64,000 nucleotides of DNA from Eutreptiella sp. 'Long Island Sound 2002'. Taxonomy: Eukaryota; Euglenozoa; Euglenophyceae; Eutreptiales; Eutreptiaceae. The notes under the pieces were generated by a model. That model was not told where the DNA came from, ran no database searches, and was given only the letters and a program-made list of their open reading frames with translations. Positions 24,405-35,513 of the stretch are shown piece by piece (within the stretch, counting starts at the first letter, position 1; each line of letters starts with the position of its first letter). The stretch lies in NCBI GenBank assembly GCA_964036045.1, contig OZ038381.1:147445596-147509595 (forward strand), read 5' to 3'. A program made the translations under genes and the position numbers.

Positions 24405-24880
24405 CTAACTTGGGGTAAACAGGGGGCAATTCGACTCTGTTCCTAGCCCATACTCCGTCTCAAAGAGTGAAATATTGAGGAGGATGTTCCTGCAGAAATG
24501 TTCTGTATGGACCTTCGTGATTATCCCCCAGCTTATCCCTGACGGCGTCTTTCTCCTGCACCACAGGCCTTGGAAAAGTGCCTTCGTCCTCACAGGACTT
24601 CTCAGCGACATACAGGGGACCTTCCCCCCAACCAATAGGCTCCCTACCTAAAACCAGCAACTGCTTTGAATAAGCATGCAGCACTCCCGGCAAGTCGTTC
24701 GAACCCCACAGGGCAAGGGGTAAACTGGTAGTCCAGCTACAATGCTTACCCTTGCCCCGCTGCTCTAAAAACTGGCGCAACGAGCAAATCACAGACTGGA
24801 CAGCCCGTCCTGCCCGTCCATTGGACTATCGGCGGTATGGGACCGTCTGATGGTACTCAGGCCCTGCCAGAGGACACAGA
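24405..24880 (-). pseudogene. Ty3/gypsy integrase relic
   Basis: On the minus strand, near 24845-24800, I read TVPYRR(stop)SNGRAGRAVQ. This is the conserved region around the catalytic Glu, with a stop replacing one residue and Gly where the Glu of AER would be. The open frame 24792-24460 then continues RQFLEQRGKGKHC ... LPLALWGSNDLPG and VLGREPIGWGEGP, typical of the C-terminal integrase core. Nothing else of the element is recognisable. It is an old fragment from a family different from both chromoviruses here. Confidence 0.7.
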
Positions 24881-25066
24881 TAGGCAGTTAGGTATCATCA
24901 GGAGCTTGAGACGCCTCCTCTGACAACGCAGGAAAAAGGTCTTACCAATTACCTGGGGGACGTCCTGTTCCTGTGACTGCCCTAGGTGGGATGCCCCTTG
25001 AGCCGCTCCCACAGGTGCTTTAGAAGGCAGTGTCGCGGCCAGCCGGTCCAGGGGTCCTGTGTAGTA

Positions 25067-25129
25067 CTGAATGCGGACACATCGCCGCTGAATACTGACA
25101 GATCGCTGCTGAATGCAGACATATCGCCG
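25067..25129 (+). repeat. Three 21-bp tandem units
   Basis: Units start at 25067, 25088 and 25109, each beginning ctgaat and ending tcgc(c/t)g, with 4-6 differences between units. Confidence 0.8.
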
Positions 25130-26129
25130 CGCCTGTAAGTTGCGACGACCGGAGATTGTCCGGAATGAACAGAGAAGAAAGGAATTGCAGGTAAATTCCG
25201 GATCTTTTCATAGTCAGCGATGGCAGGGAATCTGATTCCGTTGCTGCTTCACTGACGGGGGCGAGAAGGAAATGAGATCCCAGTGTAGATCGAGTGAGAC
25301 ACCTCCTTTCCCCTCTCTTTCCACGACTGGCGAGTGTAGTTGAGTACTTTGCCTGCGTAGCGCGCTCACTTTGATACGTTGTGTACTGTCATCTTCAGTT
25401 CTGGTGGAATGTTGAGTGTAGTTGCTTTCCTTGTTTGTTGTCGTCGGTCCGCCAGTTGATCTTTGCCGGCGTTGGTATGTCTACCACCTTCGGCAAGTTT
25501 TGAACATGTTTCAAAAGCCCTGGCCGTTACTCTATCCTGCACGCGGATAGTCAGTGTAAGCGAGCTTCAACCCCACTTCCCCTTCAAAGGGTACCCTTGC
25601 TTCCACCAGCTATCCGCCGCCTTTCATGATTTTGTGTAGGGCCGCCCTCTCGCTCCTACCCCCGGTGCGCTTTGATAGGGGGCGTCTGTTTACAGACAGC
25701 TTGTCTACAGCATGCAAAGAATGATCGCCAAGCTTTTCCGTCAGTTTACCTTATTATGTGTTCGTTATTTCTCTCTCCTCCCTTTCCTTGTGTCTTTGGA
25801 TTTCCATACTTCATTGCAAAGGTGGATTTCAATGAAAGAATCACCGAACACATGTACTTTGCTTGCAATGTCATTTCTTCGTGTAGTCTTTCATGCTTGA
25901 TGAGCAGTTATCAAACACGATGCGCATATCAGTTTAGAATGGTTGACATATGACAGGGAAGACTCGCTTTCGTGTAGAATGAGCATTGCACATGGCACGT
26001 TTGCATGGCGGAGTTCGTGTCTCTTCTGCCTTAAGAGAGAAGGCCTTATTTTCTTTTGCACATTTGTGTGTTCTTTTGTTGTGCAGGACGCTGTATTTAC
26101 AATATGCAGTCAATTGCATCAATTCCCTT

Positions 26130-26161
26130 CAATTCAATTCAATTCAATTCAATTCAATTCA
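26130..26161 (+). repeat. (CAATT)6 microsatellite
   Basis: Six uninterrupted caatt pentamers with a trailing ca. Confidence 0.9.
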
Positions 26162-26419
26162 GTCAACTTCGAGTTCATCCCTAAAGTAATTCAGAAGTGG
26201 AGATTTCTTGAACTCGGATCGTGGGACTCATTCAAGTATGCTTTCATTTGTTTTGTTGTCTTGTTTTAGTGTGAATGGTCTCGGTTGAGGTTGGAGGTTT
26301 TTCCTAATTTTGTTGTAAAAGGATATTTGTTTTGATTTCCAAAATGGAGCCCACTAGGGATATTGAAGCTACAATGGAACGTGGTAGGAATGCTAGCACT
26401 AGTACATCGCATAGCACTA

Positions 26420-26840
26420 GTCCAGGCATCCGGTTGGCAGGGCGTCCCCACATGTGTCCATGGGTAGGGCAACATGTCCCCTCCTTTGAACAGCAGCTCT
26501 GGGGGGCCGCCCAGCCGTGCGGAGATTCTGTCACCACAGGGAGTAGTGCTCCCGCGAGTCTATTCTACGTCCGCCTCACCCCTGTGGCTTGAGTTGCAGG
26601 ATCCCGCTGCTTGGCAGGCGATCCCCTCCTAGACTGTGAACCGGCGCGCCTGTCACCGGTTGCTTGCATAGCTCCGAGTGACGTTTGCCATGGTCCTGGA
26701 TGCAGCCTGGCCGGGCCCAGACCAGCAGCCTTGGGGTACCGCCCCTGTTGCTGGCTGTGTGGGTCGGTTGGGTCGCCCAACTGCGTCCGACACATGGGGT
26801 GTGGTTTGTTGTTACCTGTCCCTCCGCCAACCTAGGTGCG
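26420..26840 (+). mobile_element. Dispersed repeat family R, copy 2 (inverted)
   Basis: Reverse-complement counterpart of 19861-20300, lying directly before a 60-bp array just as copy 1 lies beside its 65-bp array. The outer boundary is near ccaggcatccggttggcag (about 26423-26441), since similarity to copy 1 fades there. No protein is encoded. Confidence 0.7.
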
Positions 26841-27550
26841 CACGTGTGTGCGTTGTCCATGGCCTTGTGGCGCTCTTTCACTGGTGTGCGCACTCGGTTT
26901 TTGTTGTGTGCGGTGTTCTTGGCTGCTTGGCGCTTGTTTACCCTCGGGAGCGCTTGGTGTGTTGTGTGTACGGTGTTCTGGACCTCTTGGCGCTTGATCA
27001 CCGCTGTGTGCGCCTCGTGTGTTGCCTGTGCGGTGTTTTTGGCCTCCTTGCGCTTGTTCATCAGTGCGGCCGCCCGGTTCGTGCTGTGTGCTGTGTCTGT
27101 GGCCACCCGCGTATCCGCGCTTGGCGTGTCGTGCTTGCGGTGTCCTTAGTCCCTTGGCGCTGGTTCCGGTGTGCGTACTTCATGCTTTATGTGTGCGGTG
27201 TGCTTCGCCTCCTGGCGCTTGTTCACCGGTGCGCGTGCCCGGAGTGTGCTGTGTGCGGCGTCTGTGGCCAAGTGGCGCTCGTTGACCGGTGTGCGCGCTT
27301 GGTGTATCATTTATGCGGTCTCCTTGGGCCCTTGGCACTTGTTCACCGCAGTGCTAACTTCAATTGTTGTTTTTGCGGTGTCCTTCGCCTCTTGGCGCTT
27401 GTTCACTGGTGTGCGTGCCCGAAGTGTGCCGTGTGCGGTGTCCGTGGCCACTTGGTGTGTGTTTGCCGCTGTGCACGCTTGGGATGTTGTGCGTGCAGTG
27501 TCCTTGGCCCCTTGGCGCTTGCTGACCGGTGTGCGTGCTTGGTGTCTTCC
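26841..27550 (+). repeat. 60-bp minisatellite array, about 12 units
   Basis: Units are centred on cttggcgcttgttcaccggtg, with the ttcaccgg word at 27222, 27282, 27342, 27402, 27462 and 27522: exactly 60 bp apart. The units alternate between two subtypes (gtgtgcgtgcccg... and gtgcttggtgt...), hinting at a 120-bp higher-order period. Because 60 is divisible by 3, a spurious 388-codon Cys-rich frame crosses the array. Confidence 0.9.
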
Positions 27551-28946
27551 TTCCTTTTTTGTAATACAAGTCCAAAGCCACAGCTGCAGTGTTCTCAGGA
27601 GACCAGCCCAATATACATTGAGTCACCCACATCCCCAAGTCAAGGGTCAGCAGGTTGGCAGGCTGGGGTCACGGCGGCGGCGGGACGATGCAAGGTAGTA
27701 AATTATGCTACAAAGTGGACATCACAGAAGTGGTCGCCCCATACTCCATGCCCGGGGGCAGTGGCAGATAATCTGGGGGTACAGTCTGGGCGGGTTCCTG
27801 TCCTGGCGGGTATCCCATCATACGTGGAAAACAGAGGTACATAGGGCGGGAGACAAGGGGGACCGGTGGGGGGGGGGGGGGTGGCAGTGGGCGACCAGGG
27901 CGCGGTGGGTCGCCCACAGGGGAAAGGAGAAAATGGCCTTCCGTTCGCATGGTGTAGGGGTGGGGGTCGGTGTACCATGGGAGGGCCAACCTGCCAACGG
28001 TTGGCGAAAAAAAAGAGACACAGAGGGGGATCAGGGGTGCACACAAGTGTTCACGGGAGGGGGGGGCGGTATTATACGCAACTGGCTGTTGTGTTGTGCT
28101 GGACGTGAAAGAGGGACAAGGCTGAAGAGACGGCGGGGCGTGGGCACCCCCGGAGTAACCGATGAGGCCAAACTGGCGAAACAGCATCAATCTCACCCAG
28201 ATACCCAGCATTCTCACACCACGTGGACGACCGTCCCAACAGAATTCCATGGCTCATCGACGTAGCCATCCCATCCAAGGCAACCCTGTTGCACTCAGGT
28301 CACTGTGCCGGGGGCAGCAAAATCAGCAGCATCCATCTGACAATTCACCCAATGCACCCTTGATTGGCAGATCGCAAGGGTAAAAAATCAGCAACACGAT
28401 TGAACCGCGCCAGATAGCGCCGGGGAGGTCAGGAAGCGTCGCACATTGGGCTTGTTCCAGCTAGCGAATGCAGGACATGAACCATGAGCAGACGGCCTGT
28501 TATATGCAAGCTGAGCGCGACATAATCGGTGGACGGGGGAGCAACTCGGTGGCGCACGCTTGGTAGACCAGAGTAATCACGGTCGTCGAGGGAAGGCGCT
28601 GCAGGGGTATGCGGCACCGCTCTGAGGCACTAGCAAATGCAGTGCTGGCATCCATCAGCGTGTAGCTCTACAGACAGTGATTGTCGATCTGTGCGGCCAA
28701 GAGGCAGGTGGTAATCAGTGAGGGCTTACATAGCGGATCAAGTGGTGGCAGCGCCAGAGAAAAGCCCCTAGAGTGATCGCCAGTATGTCAGGATGTCCTG
28801 AGGAGAGACAGGGGGCGTAGCTGAGTTAGTGGCATTCGCGTCGGCTATAAGAACAGCCCAGGGCAGAGCCCGCCACAGGTCGCAGCGTGACAGTCAGAAA
28901 TGTTATGCCAGCCATGATGGCATGCATATGGCAAACATGGGGGCAG
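27551..28946. other. Gene-free block with G-runs
   Basis: No gene is recognised. There are homopolymer G-runs at 27868-27881 and 28061-28067. The frames on both strands at 27.7-28.25 kb appear to be compositional. The right part (28.4-28.9 kb) may be decayed LINE sequence continuous with the relic that follows. Confidence 0.4.
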
Positions 28947-29740
28947 TTACAACAAGGGGGTAGGTGAATCGCAATCGGCCGATACAAACACATTGGGGCG
29001 CTTAGACTTGGGTGGGATTGCTGAGGCCAGAGCAGCAGTGACAGAGTCCAGCACCCTGTCCTGGTATGAACCTATCTCTTTGCGGGCCGCACGGAAGCCC
29101 CCCAGCGTCCGAACCAAGTGGCGATACAAGCTGCGCGTGATAGCCAAACGACCAGCGATGCGCAGATCGCTGCGATGGGGCAAACGGCGCCAAGAGGCGG
29201 CGCCCGCACGGGGGCTCCACGCCGACAGCCATGCCTGGACCATGGGGTGGCTTCCCGCACAGTGCGCCAGGTGTCCGTGCACGCTCAAGTTGTGAGAACA
29301 GCGACAGTGCGAGCATGTGTGTGGCGGAAGCTTATCGGGCCAGTAGGTCGCATAGTGTGCGTACCCTCAGCGACTCTGCAGACCAAAAAGCCATTGGTGC
29401 CACGCTAAGCGGCGGAATTTTAGTGGCCTCCATGACAACGGGTGGAAGCCTTGGTGGGTATGGCTTGGGGACAAGTCGTGTGTCCAGACTTTGTGGGGGG
29501 GAACCATGGATTCGCCATGCCGAACAATGTCTCAGGGAGAAGAGGGCCGTGCGGGGGGGGGGGGGGGCAGTGCCAAGACGCGCATACTGATCAGAGGCCT
29601 CGTTGAACTCATGGCCCACGTGCCCTTCAACCCACTCCGGCTGTTGCCTTTTTGCGGAGAGGGAGCGGCAGACCTTCTGTACCCAGCCCGCTTGCCTGAT
29701 CGGGCGCTTTTGGCCGAGCGTTGAAGCGATAGCACCCTGG
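28947..29740 (-). pseudogene. LINE ORF2 3' relic: RNase H end and zinc finger
   Basis: Minus-strand frame 29883-29332 contains EWVEGHVGHEFNEASDQYARLG, the His/Asp C-terminal signature of a LINE RNase H (GHxG...NExAD). After a frame change, the stretch near 29310-29250 reads CSHCRCSHNLSVHGHLAHC, a Cys/His finger of the kind that follows RNase H. The frame then stays open to 28947 (RSLYRHLVRTLGGF ... DSVTAALASAI). RT and endonuclease are absent. A G-homopolymer at 29556-29567 breaks the frame. It is not the same family as LINE-A or LINE-B, judged by the finger spacing. Confidence 0.6.
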
Positions 29741-29789
29741 CAATGCAGGCGAATTTTCTCTCCCTCCCCAGAAAAGTGAGACCCGAGCG

Positions 29790-30137
29790 CTTGGTGTCTT
29801 CTGTGTGCGGTGTCCTTGACCTCTTGGCGCGTGTTCAGGTGCGCATGCCCGTTGTGTGCTCTATGCTGTGTCCGTGGCCACATGGCGCTTGTTCACCGGT
29901 GCGGGCGCCTCCCGTATTGTGTATGCGGTGTCCTTGGCCTCTTAGCGCTTGTTCACTGGTGCGCGTGCTTGGTGTGATGTGTGTGTGGTGTGCTTGGTCC
30001 CTTGATGCTTGTGCACCGATGTGCGTGCCCGGTGAGTGCTGTGTGCGGTGTTCCTGGCCTCTTGGTGCCTGTTCACCGGTGTGCGTGGTTAGTCCGTTGT
30101 GTGTCTGGTGGACGTGGCCCCTTGGTGATTGTTCACC
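29790..30137 (+). repeat. 60-bp minisatellite patch, about 6 units
   Basis: Same family as 26841-27550, with gttcaccgg words at 29891, 29951, 30011, 30071 and 30131, each 60 bp apart. The last unit is cut after gttcacc by the LTR that begins at 30138. Confidence 0.9.
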
Positions 30138-30314
30138 TGAAGCCGGTTCGGACCCCCGTGGCCATCTTGGGGTCACTTGGGGTGTGTATCTTTTATGCCG
30201 GCAAGCCGCCATTGGCTGATATCATACTCTCCCATCCACCTGATCTAACCCGATGTGATAGTATGATAGGTTTGGCCATTCCGGCTATGAGCGGCCATAT
30301 TCAGTACCGAGGCA
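30138..30314 (+). repeat. Left LTR (or LTR start) of chromovirus A
   Basis: Begins TGAAGCCGG and ends GAGGCA, the TG...CA form of an LTR. It is identical to 40976-41151 apart from ttttatg versus tatgtg near 30190. No primer-binding site starting TGG follows. The true LTR may therefore extend further into the AT-rich leader, with the right copy truncated. Confidence 0.75.
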
Positions 30315-32912
30315 CCGCCAGCGGAGATTTATATATCGGAATATCAGGAATCAACAGGGTTTTATTATCATAACGTTTCCGTAATTTTTCAGCCTTTCGT
30401 TCTGATAGTCAATGTATCGGCGACTGTCAGTTGGCTCGCGATTTTGCGTTAACCGATTGGTTAACTGTTATTTCCAGATATTTTGGCGGATATTCTGTTG
30501 AAGGCTCAGATCTCATCAGCAAAGGGTTCGTTGCTTCCGCAATTCTCTAAATAAGCACTCGAAATTTTAATCAGAATTTTTCGCGATGTCGAAATCGGAT
30601 TTTCGACTTCGACATCGCCGCACTTGATTTGGACTTCTTCGAGTGGTCATACGCCTTCCCCTATGCCCGAATCAGGTTTCCCTTATACTTGCCACCCATT
30701 TGACTTGGAGATATAAGGGAAACAAAAGCGAATCGTGGGACCACTTTGAAGGATCATATCTACGCGCGAGTGTGAGGAACGAGAATAATTAAGGTTGGGT
30801 TGCAAGCGCCTTAGTCTCAACTTAATTTAGAAAGCATCAAACGCCTTTGGTGTGCACACATGCCCGGTGTAGCAAGGGAAAGAGGTCAAGAGGGTATAAA
30901 GGGATATATAACTCTTGGACCGTTCAACCGAATATTTTAATGCGACTTTCGAGTGTGCCGCATGAGTGTTGGGGTTGCATAGCAACTTTCCTTTGGGTTC
31001 CTACGTATTTTTAACGTGAAGTTATGTCAATGGAGGGACATGGCATATCATGGTGGGAGCCACATTTTGAGGGTATTTGTTATATGCATGGTATATGTTT
31101 GATATGCTCAGGCCCATGTTATATATCTTCGTGTGGCCGAAGAGATGGGGAGCCATACGTGACAAGGGCTTTGCCCATGTCCCAATTGTGGAATTCAAAG
31201 CGCTAGACCAAGTCTACCGCGTATGTATTGCTCATGGTATGTTTGACAAAGAGATCCATGGGTGCACTCCCATTTTCATGGGGCATGTAGATATTAGTGG
31301 CAAAGGTATCTCCATGCGCCCGATTGGGGATCCAAGTGGGGGAATTGTTCGCAAATGGTTCCAATCATTTGTGTATTGAATCATGAGCGGATATCATGGG
31401 TGAGCATAGAGATGTACTATCATGACAACTTTGTATTTGGTCATATTTTCATGTTTTTGACCTCAATTTTTGCTCATTTTTGGGTTTTGTGTACTTACCT
31501 GGTCGGCAAACAGCAAGAAGCCTATAGAGAGTTGAACCATGGTATGTTGTTCATATGTTGGCGTATGCTTCGGAGTTGAACACCACCATATGCCGGATCG
31601 TGTACTCCATTTGGCTTGGCGCACGTAGGATTTCAAGAATTGGTCTCAAGATCATGGGCTGACTTGGGCAGTGCGTGGCGCCCATATCAGAAAGGGTTTC
31701 GAGGGTAAAATGGGGATGTACATGGGCATTGGCCTTTGGTCTCTATCCTCCATGAAAGGTAGACTTCGATTCCTTGCATGCCTGGAGCCTTCGGATAAGT
31801 AGTAACTTCAATTTTGAGCATATATGTGATATATGGCCAATATGGTGTGAATTGGCAGTTTTTTGGCATGTTATGAGTTCAAACTCATAGGTCATTTCTC
31901 TAAGCCCATTCGACCCCAAGTCCAACCAAGTTTATGTCAGGGTAGGGCATGGTCCCGAGTGCCACCCTAGGCCATGACACGTCACCTCCCCTATTGGGCT
32001 AGGTTTTGGAGGCTTGGGAGTGAACACATTTTTGGGGTTTATGTAGTGACTTGTGACACATGGCATTTAGCCATCTCATTTGACCTGGTTCAGGGCAACA
32101 TGTTGGTGAGTCAAGGGAAGGTCTTGAGTCCAGAGAATGAGGGGTTTATGGCTATGAATGTGTATGTTTCCCTCTTTCCCCATCTTTGCTTTATTTGTGT
32201 TCATATGCCAATTTCAGGGCTTTCTTCCTTGGTGCAATTCTTGTACATGCCCGCCACCGTGGGAATACCGGTGTGCTGAACGGAAGCCCGCAGCCTGATT
32301 TGGATTGTGAATTGGGTTATTGCTGTACTTGTGGGATCTGGTTGCCATTCAGGGTTGAAGGAGGATTTTATTCTCTATATTTTTGGATTTGGACCCTGGA
32401 AATTGAGGAATGCAATCGTTGATCCGGAGTAAATCAGCAGGGGTTACAGGCGGAAGGGGCACAGCGGGGGCCGGTCCTGGTAGGGACCTTCTTTATGGTA
32501 GCAGAGGCATACCTGCTGCCCCTACCAACCGCCGACCCGGGGACTTGGGCCCTTATGAGCCCTGCCCAAGTACGCCCCGGGTGCGTATTGTGGACTCGGT
32601 GGAGACCACGCCGGAGATTGGAGCCATCGAAGGACCGAGACGTTCAAGAGCATGGCGAACTCCGGAAATTGAAGCCCGAAGAGAAGACCGACACTCGGGA
32701 AGAGGAGGAGGTGACATGGAGGACCTGGTCTCCATGTGCGAGCGTCGCTGCCGAAAGGCAGGCAACCTCCGCCCCGCCGCGGAGGACTCTGATGAGGCCT
32801 GCCATTCAGGCAGCAGTGGAGGACGGGCCCGGCGCTACCGGAAGCGCGGGTCACCCAAGTCCGCGGCAAGGGACGCCGGGGCTATGGACACGGACCCCAG
32901 CCCGGTCAGGCT
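30315..32912. other. AT-rich leader of chromovirus A, gene-free
   Basis: No gene until gag. An 11-bp stem hairpin lies at 30583-30618. From about 32410 other frames become open and protein-like (for example MEDLVSMCERRCRKAGNLR at 32716-32772), so an N-terminal part of gag in another frame is possible. The block may be 5' UTR or the body of a long LTR. Confidence 0.5.
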
Positions 32913-35513
32913 GTGGGAATCCGAAGGGCACTCCGAGGGCTATCCGACAGCCCACGAGCCACCTTCGGAGCCGGAGATGTCCGCGCCGGGGCGCACACGG
33001 CCCCCGAGCCCGCCCTGCAGCACGACGCCGAGGGCTTGGAAAGGCCAGCCAGGGCCCGGACGGCACCTGTGCCCCGGCACACGGGACCAGAGACGGACGC
33101 CATAGGCGACACGCCCATGGGAGATGAGTCTGAGGTGCCGGGAACCGCGGGATGTGCTGAATCCGGCGGAAAGCACGCTACGTGCCACTGCGAGCACGTG
33201 TCCTTCCTCATGGGCAAGTACCCGAAGATGGGGATGGACGCCATCGTGCGTCACCTCGACCGCCTGGACAACGCCAAGGACGCTCTGGAGGAGGACGTCG
33301 CGGGGATCCTGAACGACCAGTCGGCCGCGGAGAACCACATGGAGGAGCTGCGAGCGGATCAGGCCCGGTACCGGGAGAATCTGGAGCTGGCCCTGCAGAA
33401 GCAGCAGCAAGTGGTGGACAGCCTCCTCCACTTAGTGGAGGACATGTCGGGACGCCTGAGAAGGCTAGAGGAGCGACAGCCCCTCGCCTCGGGTCCGGAG
33501 CTCCCGGCAAAGCCGGCCGCGGTAGAGCTGGTGGAGCGGGTTAAGACCCTCAGGAGCGCCATAGAGAAACCCATGGGCGGCCCTGCAGAGGCACCCTACG
33601 CGCCTCCGCGTGTAGACCCGGGTGCGCTGCCGTTTGTTCCCCTATTCAGCGAGTCCACAATGCTCGGGGAACACACGGCACCGGCTGGGTCCATGCGGGA
33701 AGGGCGCGTAACCACGGACCCGAGGAGCCTGACGGTACAGATGTCCCATGCCGCCCAGGATGTACCGCTCACGACGAATATGGCAGTCTATGCGGAAGAG
33801 AAGATCGAGATCCAGAACCAGACCATGCAGGGGCGGACCATGGGAAGCGCCGACGGACATGGTCGAGGCCATCCAAGCGGAAACCTGTGGGCGAAGGATC
33901 CCAATACGGGGATATGGACGGCCGACGGAGCAAGTCCTTCCCGCACTCCAAACCCCATGGGTTCAGGCCCAACTGGACCGCAATCCATGGAGGAGAGGGA
34001 TGTACGGGGAGTGTACTCACACCCCCCGGCCACAGGTGGTATCCGTCTCGGTGGAATGGTGGCTGGAGACGTCGGAGACGCCATCAGGATTGACGACCTC
34101 AGGGGAATCAAAATCCCCTATTACGACGGGAACCCGTCCAACCTGGATGACTTCATCCTGGACTGGGAGGACTTCGCCGAGGAGGTCGTCGGCGAGATGC
34201 GGGGAGCGCCGCGGGACAAGTGGGTATGCCGGACATTCCCACACCGCTTGGCGCAGGACCTGAAGGAGGAGCTGCGGGATCAGATCCGGGAAGGATTGAT
34301 CCGGACGGAGCAGGCCTGCCTCCAGTGGCTGGAGGATGAGGAGCGGGTGGACGCTCCGAACCAGAAGCTGGAGGACCTGTGGTCCATTCCACTGCCGCTG
34401 GACCGCGGTGAGTTGCGGGTCCGGGAGTGGAACCGGTATCTGCGGAAGTACCGCAGATGCCTCAAGTTGGTGGAGGACTGGAACGAGGCCAGTGAGATCC
34501 GCCACTTGCTGAAGGACGTCCTCCCGGGCAACTGGAAGAGGAGAGTGGAGGACGAGGAGAAGAAGAGGGCCAAGAAGCGGGTGGCGGTGAGGATTATGGC
34601 GGCGGAGGATACCCACGCGGGTATCATGGAGTTCTTCAGGAGGAACCTGGGCGAACCCAACCGGATGTTGGGCCTGAAGAACGCCGTGTACGTGGAGGTA
34701 TTCGGGGACTCCATGGGGCAAAGGTTGCTGCGCCTCAACAACGTGGAGTGGAGGCGCGGGGAGCCACTGAGGATGCAAGTCATCTTCGCCCGCATGAGCC
34801 TTGACGAGATCGTGAAGTACATCACGGTGGAGTTGAAGCTCAATGCGAAGAACGAGGCCCACGTGCAGGATCGACATGGTCATGGAAAACGAGGCCACCG
34901 AGAAGACCGCCATCATCGAGAGATCCAGGAGGACACGGCCAACTCCGCGGAGGATGGTAGTGGAAGTGGCCAAGACCACTGGTCCCGGGAGGATCACGAG
35001 GAGGCCCATTTCTTCGCGTTTGTGGCACACAACGTGAAGAACAATGGGCAGGATCGGTCCAGATGGAGCCAGGTGGGACCCAAGAAGGGCAAAGAGCCAA
35101 GGAGGATCGGGAACCCACCGCTCTCGTTCCGAGAGTACAGGTCTCAGCACGACGGGTGCTGGGTCTGTTATGGCAAGGGAAACAACCATGCACACGACCA
35201 CCGTCAGTGCAAGGTGTATGAGGCGGACAAGAAGGCCTACTTTGCAGCCCACCCCGAGAAGAAGCCCAAGGAGCAGCGGATTTCCGACTGGAAGGCGAAG
35301 GGCGGAGACGGGGGAAAAGGCCAAGGCAAAGACCAAGGAAAAGGCGGAGGAAGAGGCTATGGTGGTGGACCTGGTCAAGACCGACGAGTGAGGTCGATCG
35401 AGGAGGTTGCTGAGGACATGTTGAGGACGTTGGAGGAACTCAGAGCCCAGCAACGTGGTGGACAAAGTCCTGGCGGATCGCAGCCGGAAGGGGCTGCGGG
35501 AAGCCAAGTCTAG
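32913..35513 (+). CDS. gag: Chromovirus A Gag
   Basis: Structural protein that forms the cytoplasmic particle. The frame opens at a GTG at 32913; the first ATG is 33117 in a good context (cccATGg), giving about 798 residues. Parts from the GTG count: a Cys/His patch (CHCEHVSFLMG, near residue 90); a coiled coil (about 105-200); a Pro/Gly-rich spacer; a capsid domain of about 385-660 starting IKIPYYDGN and rich in charged helices; a zinc knuckle of unusual spacing, CWVC...HDHRQC (about 749-767, C-x2-C-x10-H-x2-C); and a Gly/Lys-rich nucleic-acid-binding tail. It ends at TAG 35511-35513, with protease continuing in the same frame. At about 800 aa it is long for a Ty3 Gag. The decayed gag at 1-3998 has the same order of parts. 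Confidence 0.85.
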   Translation: MGIRRALRGLSDSPRATFGAGDVRAGAHTAPEPALQHDAEGLERPARARTAPVPRHTGPETDAIGDTPMGDESEVPGTAGCAESGGKHATCHCEHVSFLMGKYPKMGMDAIVRHLDRLDNAKDALEEDVAGILNDQSAAENHMEELRADQARYRENLELALQKQQQVVDSLLHLVEDMSGRLRRLEERQPLASGPELPAKPAAVELVERVKTLRSAIEKPMGGPAEAPYAPPRVDPGALPFVPLFSESTMLGEHTAPAGSMREGRVTTDPRSLTVQMSHAAQDVPLTTNMAVYAEEKIEIQNQTMQGRTMGSADGHGRGHPSGNLWAKDPNTGIWTADGASPSRTPNPMGSGPTGPQSMEERDVRGVYSHPPATGGIRLGGMVAGDVGDAIRIDDLRGIKIPYYDGNPSNLDDFILDWEDFAEEVVGEMRGAPRDKWVCRTFPHRLAQDLKEELRDQIREGLIRTEQACLQWLEDEERVDAPNQKLEDLWSIPLPLDRGELRVREWNRYLRKYRRCLKLVEDWNEASEIRHLLKDVLPGNWKRRVEDEEKKRAKKRVAVRIMAAEDTHAGIMEFFRRNLGEPNRMLGLKNAVYVEVFGDSMGQRLLRLNNVEWRRGEPLRMQVIFARMSLDEIVKYITVELKLNAKNEAHVQDRHGHGKRGHREDRHHREIQEDTANSAEDGSGSGQDHWSREDHEEAHFFAFVAHNVKNNGQDRSRWSQVGPKKGKEPRRIGNPPLSFREYRSQHDGCWVCYGKGNNHAHDHRQCKVYEADKKAYFAAHPEKKPKEQRISDWKAKGGDGGKGQGKDQGKGGGRGYGGGPGQDRRVRSIEEVAEDMLRTLEELRAQQRGGQSPGGSQPEGAAGSQV

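Larger units (their letters stand above)
24881..26419. other. Gene-free block with short tandem repeats
   Basis: No gene is supported; the short frames at 25672-25953 and 25943-26269 lack motifs. The block holds three 21-bp units (25067-25129, ctgaatgcggacacatcgccg type) and a (CAATT)6 microsatellite at 26130-26161. From 25.7 kb it is AT-rich, which could be host non-coding DNA. Confidence 0.5.

Noticed and set aside
26678-27844. 388-codon Cys-rich open frame
   Set aside because: It is produced by the 60-bp minisatellite, whose unit length is a multiple of 3; there is no start context or domain.
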